A stretch of 64,000 nucleotides of DNA. Origin: Marsupella aquatica (taxonomy: Eukaryota > Marchantiophyta). Of this stretch, positions 59,561-64,000 are shown one piece after another. The DNA lies in assembly GCA_973895155.1 (NCBI GenBank), contig OZ316894.1, forward strand, positions 25,482,001 to 25,546,000. Direction: 5' to 3'. Both the position numbers and the translations under genes were made by a program. Under the pieces are notes generated by a model. The model was not told where the DNA came from. It saw only the letters and a program-made list of their open reading frames with translations, and did no database searches. The stretch's first letter is position 1. Each line of letters begins with the position of its first letter.

Positions 59561-59925
59561 TGTTAGGGTTAACTATGAAGTCTTGGCTAGCCTCCCTTAG
59601 TTGAATCGGGATGAGGGACAAAAGGAGGATTAGACACTACTAGTGCCCGTACTAGTGTGCCTAGCATATATCCCGGCATATATGGGAGCAAGGAAGTGCT
59701 CCTCATTTTGACTCATGCTCGTATTTGGAGGAGCAAGCTAGGTGTTACGCTAGTATTCTTAGAGCTTCTACAAAGAGACTTGGTATGGCTATGGTGGCCA
59801 AAGCTTAGTAAGCTCTTGTATTCCCATGGACATAGCCTTGGACAAGGTGAGTCACGTATCTCTCCTGTTGGTGTATGTGCTTGCTGGTTTCTCTCATGCG
59901 TGTGTGTTACCAGGTTTTCTCAACA
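59561..59925 (+). mobile_element. solo LTR (365 bp), diverged relative of the same family
   Basis: Begins TGTTAGGGTTAACTATGAAG and ends TTTTCTCAACA. Flanks TATGA and GATGA agree at four of five bases. The 3' third (CTTGGTATGGC...CCATGGACATAGCC...CACGTATCTCTC) matches the 58521 LTR; the 5' half is different, so it is a subfamily. Confidence 0.7.
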
Positions 59926-59950
59926 GATGACAATGTTGATGCAAAAGTGT

Positions 59951-60192
59951 TACCCAAGCAATATTGCTTGTGGAGGAGTAAGTCAAACTCATTGTTACAG
60001 AGTCACTTGAGAGATTGAGAGAGCTTGTGTTGCAAAGACTTGGTATGCCGACGAGTCTAGAGTGCAGTAAATTTTGTGTGTGTTCCTGTGGATGTAACCT
60101 CATCAAAGGCAAACCACATATCTCCCCGTGCCAATAACTTGTTTGCTGAATGTTCACGTGCATGCAATTGTGAGTGTTATTTTTGTTGAACA
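59951..60192 (+). mobile_element. 5'-truncated LTR of the 346-bp family
   Basis: From CCCAAGCAATATTGCTTG it follows the 3' two thirds of the 58521 LTR (CTCATTGTTACAGAG, AGAGCTTGTGTTGC, CTAGAGTGCAGTAAA, AACCACATATCTC) and ends TTTTTGTTGAACA. Confidence 0.68.
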
Positions 60193-60879
60193 CATATTTA
60201 CTTCCATAATTCATTTCATAGCCAGATGATGGAGAAAGGGTGTGATTGGATATTGCTTTGTTTAGGACAAGATGATGAAGGGTGACTCCCACCTGCAATG
60301 GGAGGTAGTGCAGTTTCTCTCATAAATGTTCTGACACAGTAATGTATATGAACCATTGGACTTTCTGAGATTGAAGTAGAACTGTCAGACCCGGTGTTCA
60401 GCATCTTGAGTCACATAAAATTTTGGGAAATGTACTCTAAAAATCTGGCGTTAATTCCTTTGTACTGGTTGCTAGCAAAATTCAGGTAGGGGATTAATTC
60501 CTTTGTACTGGTTGCCAGAAAAAAACAGGCAGGGGTTTGGCCGGAATTGGCAAAAAGGCAGAATGGCATCCCTACCATGATAGTCTACAAGGATGGTTAG
60601 GGTATACTCAATGTACTTCACTACTTTTCCCTTTGTATTTTCCAGATCATTTATGGCGAGGAATGCAGGGTCAAAATGGGATCAGGCCATGCTGAAAATT
60701 CTGTTATACTTTTAATAAAGCTAGTAAAAATCAAAATCTCGTAGGGCTTTGAGTGTATTATTGAGTGTATTGGGGCACTGTGGCACACATTGCACTTTAC
60801 TTTACTCTATATACAAAAAGTTATTTTTGGACCAAGTGGACTACTGGAGTATTATTGGCCACAAACTTCAAATTTGATG

Positions 60880-61150
60880 GAGTAGTTAGGGACAGAAAAA
60901 AATTATGAACTACCAAATTCATAGTCCATAACTTTTTGTTATAAAAATTGGTCATATTCCATTGGTCATGGTTACCTCACAGGCTAGTGAAAAAACAAAA
61001 CAAAAAAGTCTCTAAACTAACCAAATTAGAAGCGCAAAAAAGTCTCTAAACTAACCAAATTAGAAGCGATGGTCATTTGTTCATGACAGAAAGCCACCAT
61101 CTGGAGCCATGTGGAGCTTTGAAGCTTTGGGAACCCCTATTAAATTGTCC
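60880..61150 (+). repeat. dispersed repeat, copy 3 of 3
   Basis: Relative of the copies at 47260 and 57100 (AAATTCATAGTCCATAACTT core, GCTAGTGAAAAA, GAAGCTTTGGGAACCCC). It is interrupted by the 34-bp duplication. Confidence 0.5.
61001..61068. repeat. perfect 34-bp tandem duplication
   Basis: Units 61001-61034 and 61035-61068, each starting CAAAAAAGTCTCTAAACT. Confidence 0.9.
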
Positions 61151-61731
61151 TCTTTGACTTCTTGGGCCTCTTTGGTCTTGTTGGGGTCTTTTCCTTCACC
61201 CCTTTATTGTGTTTTTTGGCCTTTTAGGACAATGTCTTCTGTGTGGCGTTCCTGTCTTTTTGGCGTTGTTTAATATATATATTAAATTGTTAAATTGGGT
61301 AAATTGGGACAGAGTGAACTATCAGATAACCTTGCTCTACATCCTGTACTGTAGATCATTTCGACGGTCTAATAACGTACACCCACCGTGCGCCGGCCGC
61401 TATGCTGGTCCAGTCTTCGCCTTTCTCTCAAGTTCTGGAGTTCGTTCATATCTTCCTTCTCAAACAAGTGAAACAACACCAGATGTCTCGTACTTTACTG
61501 TCACATTCATTGCATCAGTCTCACATGTTCTCAGTCTGGTCTCGTGTTTCTCCACCGGTCAAGATGGAGCCGTTCCCTTCCTTCAGGACAACTCTGTAGT
61601 CGTGGTATAGAGTCTCCCACGAGGTCCCGTCCGTATGCAATGAAGTGAACGACGAGTGTTGGAAACAGATTCAGCAGCCTCTGAGTGAGGCCGGTTCTCA
61701 CATGTCCTAGGCGAGCTTTCATTCGAAGGCC

Positions 61732-62655
61732 ATGAGTTGGCGTACATGGCATTCTCGAATTTCCGGCGTCCCTTTGCTCCTGCTCCTGATTCTCTCGGGG
61801 TCGGCATTTGTGCTCGGGCTTGTCACTTCAATCTTCGTTCGGGAGGCTTTCCAGTTGCGCTTTTCAGGCCCGGACAGATATGCTGATCCTCACTTCAGCC
61901 TACTTCCGGTGGATTTGGTCACCTTCCAAGACAACTGCTTGACAGATAGGGAAGAAGTCTCTGGCGAGAGAGTGAGGCAGCTCATTCTCGACAAAGTCTT
62001 TGATGGGATCAGTCCGTTCGATGGCTTCCCGTCGAACGAGACCGCGCCGCTTCTTCGGAAGCAACGGATCAAAGGATGGGGTGCCAACGCCACCGTTTTC
62101 GAGAGGCTGATGAGGGAGGTGCGCCCCACTGTAATCGTGGAGCTCGGGTCGTTTCTCGGCGCGTCGGCCCTGCATATGGGCAAGACCGCTCGGAAGCTCA
62201 CCTTGGAACCGATCATACTCTGCGTGGACGACTTCCGTGGGTGGCCGGGCTTCCGCGACAAAAAATTCAAGGACATTAAGATTCACAACGGTGAGAACTT
62301 GCTGTACCACCAGTTTTTGAAGAACATCCAGTTCATGAACTTCACGGACCTCATTCTTCCCGTGCCATACTCGACGGCTGCGGCGCTGTTGGCGTTCTGC
62401 GAGTGGGGCATTCGCCCGGATTTAATCGAGGTCGATGCGGCTCACAACTTTCATTCCACTTGGATAGATCTGAACTTAGCACATGCGATTCTGAAGCCTG
62501 GAGGGGTGATGTTCGGCCACGACTACTTCAACCGCGGCAATGGTGAAGGCGTTCGCAGAGCTGTGGACATCTTTGCCAGGCTCAAGAATCTCAAAGTTGA
62601 GCCCGACGGTCAGCATTGGATTCTCCGAAACAGCAGCTACATTTTCCCGGAGTAG
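61732..62655 (+). CDS. membrane-anchored class I SAM-dependent methyltransferase (Methyltransf_24 type), intronless
   Basis: 307 residues from the first ATG. A short basic N-terminus is followed by one hydrophobic segment at about residues 13-35 (SGVPLLLLLILSGSAF...), a probable signal anchor giving a type II membrane protein. The globular part shows SAM-binding motif I as IVELGSFLGASALHMG (about residues 134-149), the post-I acidic motif CVDDFRGWPGF (about 164-174), and a metal- or substrate-side motif DLIEVDAAHNFHSTWIDL (about 229-246). KPGGVMFGHDY follows near 255. This is the order seen in uncharacterised plant and algal proteins that resemble cephalosporin-hydroxylase/Methyltransf_24 enzymes. 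The substrate is unknown. High local GC and no introns contrast with the other genes here. Confidence 0.85.
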   Translation: MSWRTWHSRISGVPLLLLLILSGSAFVLGLVTSIFVREAFQLRFSGPDRYADPHFSLLPVDLVTFQDNCLTDREEVSGERVRQLILDKVFDGISPFDGFPSNETAPLLRKQRIKGWGANATVFERLMREVRPTVIVELGSFLGASALHMGKTARKLTLEPIILCVDDFRGWPGFRDKKFKDIKIHNGENLLYHQFLKNIQFMNFTDLILPVPYSTAAALLAFCEWGIRPDLIEVDAAHNFHSTWIDLNLAHAILKPGGVMFGHDYFNRGNGEGVRRAVDIFARLKNLKVEPDGQHWILRNSSYIFPE

Positions 62656-64000
62656 TCCTCTGGTTTCCTTCGATCAAAGCGTGGTCACCATTAAATGACG
62701 AGATTCTATAGCTTAGAGGGATTCTTTTAGGCTTAGATTTAACGAGGATAACATTCAGGGTTGCGGGAAAAGTAAAACATTTTCCCCAACGTACAATGCC
62801 CTAGCTTTTATCCTGGTTAAAGACCTCTACAGAATCTTTTGATAATTTATCACTTACTAGTGTCTTATTAGTGCTCCGTTGCCTGTAGTTCAACGAACGG
62901 GCTCGTAGCATCGCCTCAAACAGGACCTGCTTCCATCCTAGACCATGAGCAGAGATGGCAATAGGAAGGAAAAAGCAATGAGCAGATGAAAAGATATATG
63001 GGCTTTGGCGAATTTCACCTGATAATCTAGTTAGAGTCTACTCAAAAAGAAGAGCTGATGGTTAATGTAGGCCATACGATCGGCTCAGCTCCACTAGTTA
63101 TTGTACCCTTTCTTGTCTACAATCATCTCAGTCCTCGACGTTCATGTGTTGGACTGTGAGGTACCCTCCTATCATCCCGAACTCGTGTGAAGGTCGTTGG
63201 CATTCAATTACGATTCAAGTTCTGGTTCCTTGAATTCTGTGATTCAGCTTCCAATTTAATTTGACAGTGTCATCCACTGTTACTCAATCTTCCTTTGCCC
63301 GTGGCCTTCCTGGACAGGCATATTGTATAGGAAACACTAGAACGCATTTTGTTCCTTGTCTTTGTTTTTGCCTCTGTACTTCGAAAGTCTCGGGTGCATA
63401 TACAGAACAGTTTGCTATCGAATGTCTGGGGTATTCAGAATTCCAGAATTATGCAGCGCAGATCTGCTCTTATGCAAACTCTATTTATTCTGCGAGTGGT
63501 CTTTGATCCATTCCCCGAACATTTGAAACCAGGCAACTGCGTGTCAGACTTAGGACGTACTGATTGGTCCAGTGAACTAGAGGCATTCCAGTGATAATGA
63601 TATGCTGTCCATGACTAGCCTAAAGGTGATCGATAACCACTCTCTGAAAGGGCAAGGGAGCGAAAGATAAGCACGCCTGGGAGGTAGATAGGTGTAGAAG
63701 TGGACTTCATGTAGAGAATAGTCGTCATATTGTAGAACTCAAATTGATTTCAACGAGAGTGGAATACTCAGTGTTGGGAAAGGAGGTTACACATTCACAT
63801 TGCTCACGACACAAGTGGAGAAATATTGCACAAAATTTGCATCCAGAGTATGATGGTAATCTGCAATAGAATTCAATTATGTGCATATGCGCTGTTGTTG
63901 TTTCTACTATGATTGTTGACAAGGACAGGAGTAACCAATGGCCTGAATGGCCTGCGCTGCGCAAAGTTACTTAGAGTGGCTATTACGCTGTGCCGGGACA
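62656..64000. other. downstream region of the methyltransferase, no gene seen
   Basis: Likely holds the methyltransferase 3' UTR. The open frames at 63261-63594 overlap in two frames without recognisable product. Confidence 0.4.

Larger units (their letters stand above)
60193..61731. other. upstream region of the methyltransferase, with small repeats
   Basis: Contains a 43-bp tandem pair (60451 and 60494, TTAATTCCTTTGTACTGG), a dispersed repeat (60880-61150) and a perfect 34-bp tandem pair. The last 300 bases probably include the promoter and leader. Confidence 0.45.

Overview
The window reads as nuclear DNA of a land plant. The genes have GT-AG introns of about 140 to 560 bp, and three families are plant-type: a class VIII myosin tail, a QALGGH C2H2 zinc finger with an EAR motif, and plant-like TRAPPC1 and TAF11. 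Compact genes among many small mobile elements, and the lack of seed-plant-specific families, make a bryophyte (for example a liverwort) my best guess. That is inference, not proof.

Layout. 26-4287 (+): the last nine exons of a class VIII myosin whose 5' part lies outside the window. 4288-8699: repeats, including a 1,077-bp TIR element inside one copy of a 135-bp tandem duplication. 8700-10210 (+): a complete four-exon TRAPPC1/BET5 gene. 10211-15775: no gene seen, but two tandem duplications, one of them an identical 250-bp pair. 15776-24745: nested mobile elements. Two inverted copies of a 1.5-kb LTR-like repeat flank a 113-bp spacer. The left copy carries a solo LTR and a 4.9-kb element with its own minus-strand ORFs. 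The right copy carries two tandem 286-bp TIR elements. Each copy keeps the unfilled target site of the other, so all three insertions can be placed to the base.

25-28 kb: a second, shorter copy of the TIR element, an unidentified protein fragment, and a decayed kelch-like gene split by a solo LTR. 28-33 kb: no gene, but a double hairpin and a three-unit minisatellite. 33326-35542 (-): a GIS/ZFP-type C2H2 repressor. 35.5-49.7 kb: no confident gene; it holds a truncated LTR, a TA-flanked fold-back element and a Harbinger-like MITE with TAA target duplications. 49774-52721 (-): a decayed, intron-containing NSRP1 (nuclear speckle splicing regulator) gene. 54189-56253 (-): a complete four-exon TAF11 gene whose first splice donor lies in a 76-bp tandem duplication. 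56.8-61.1 kb: minisatellites, solo LTRs and dispersed repeats. 61732-62655 (+): an intronless, membrane-anchored SAM-dependent methyltransferase.

The host genes do not form a pathway. They serve cytoskeletal motility, ER-Golgi tethering, pol II initiation, transcriptional repression and methyl transfer. The region stands out for its record of insertions, solo-LTR formation, tandem duplication and gene decay.
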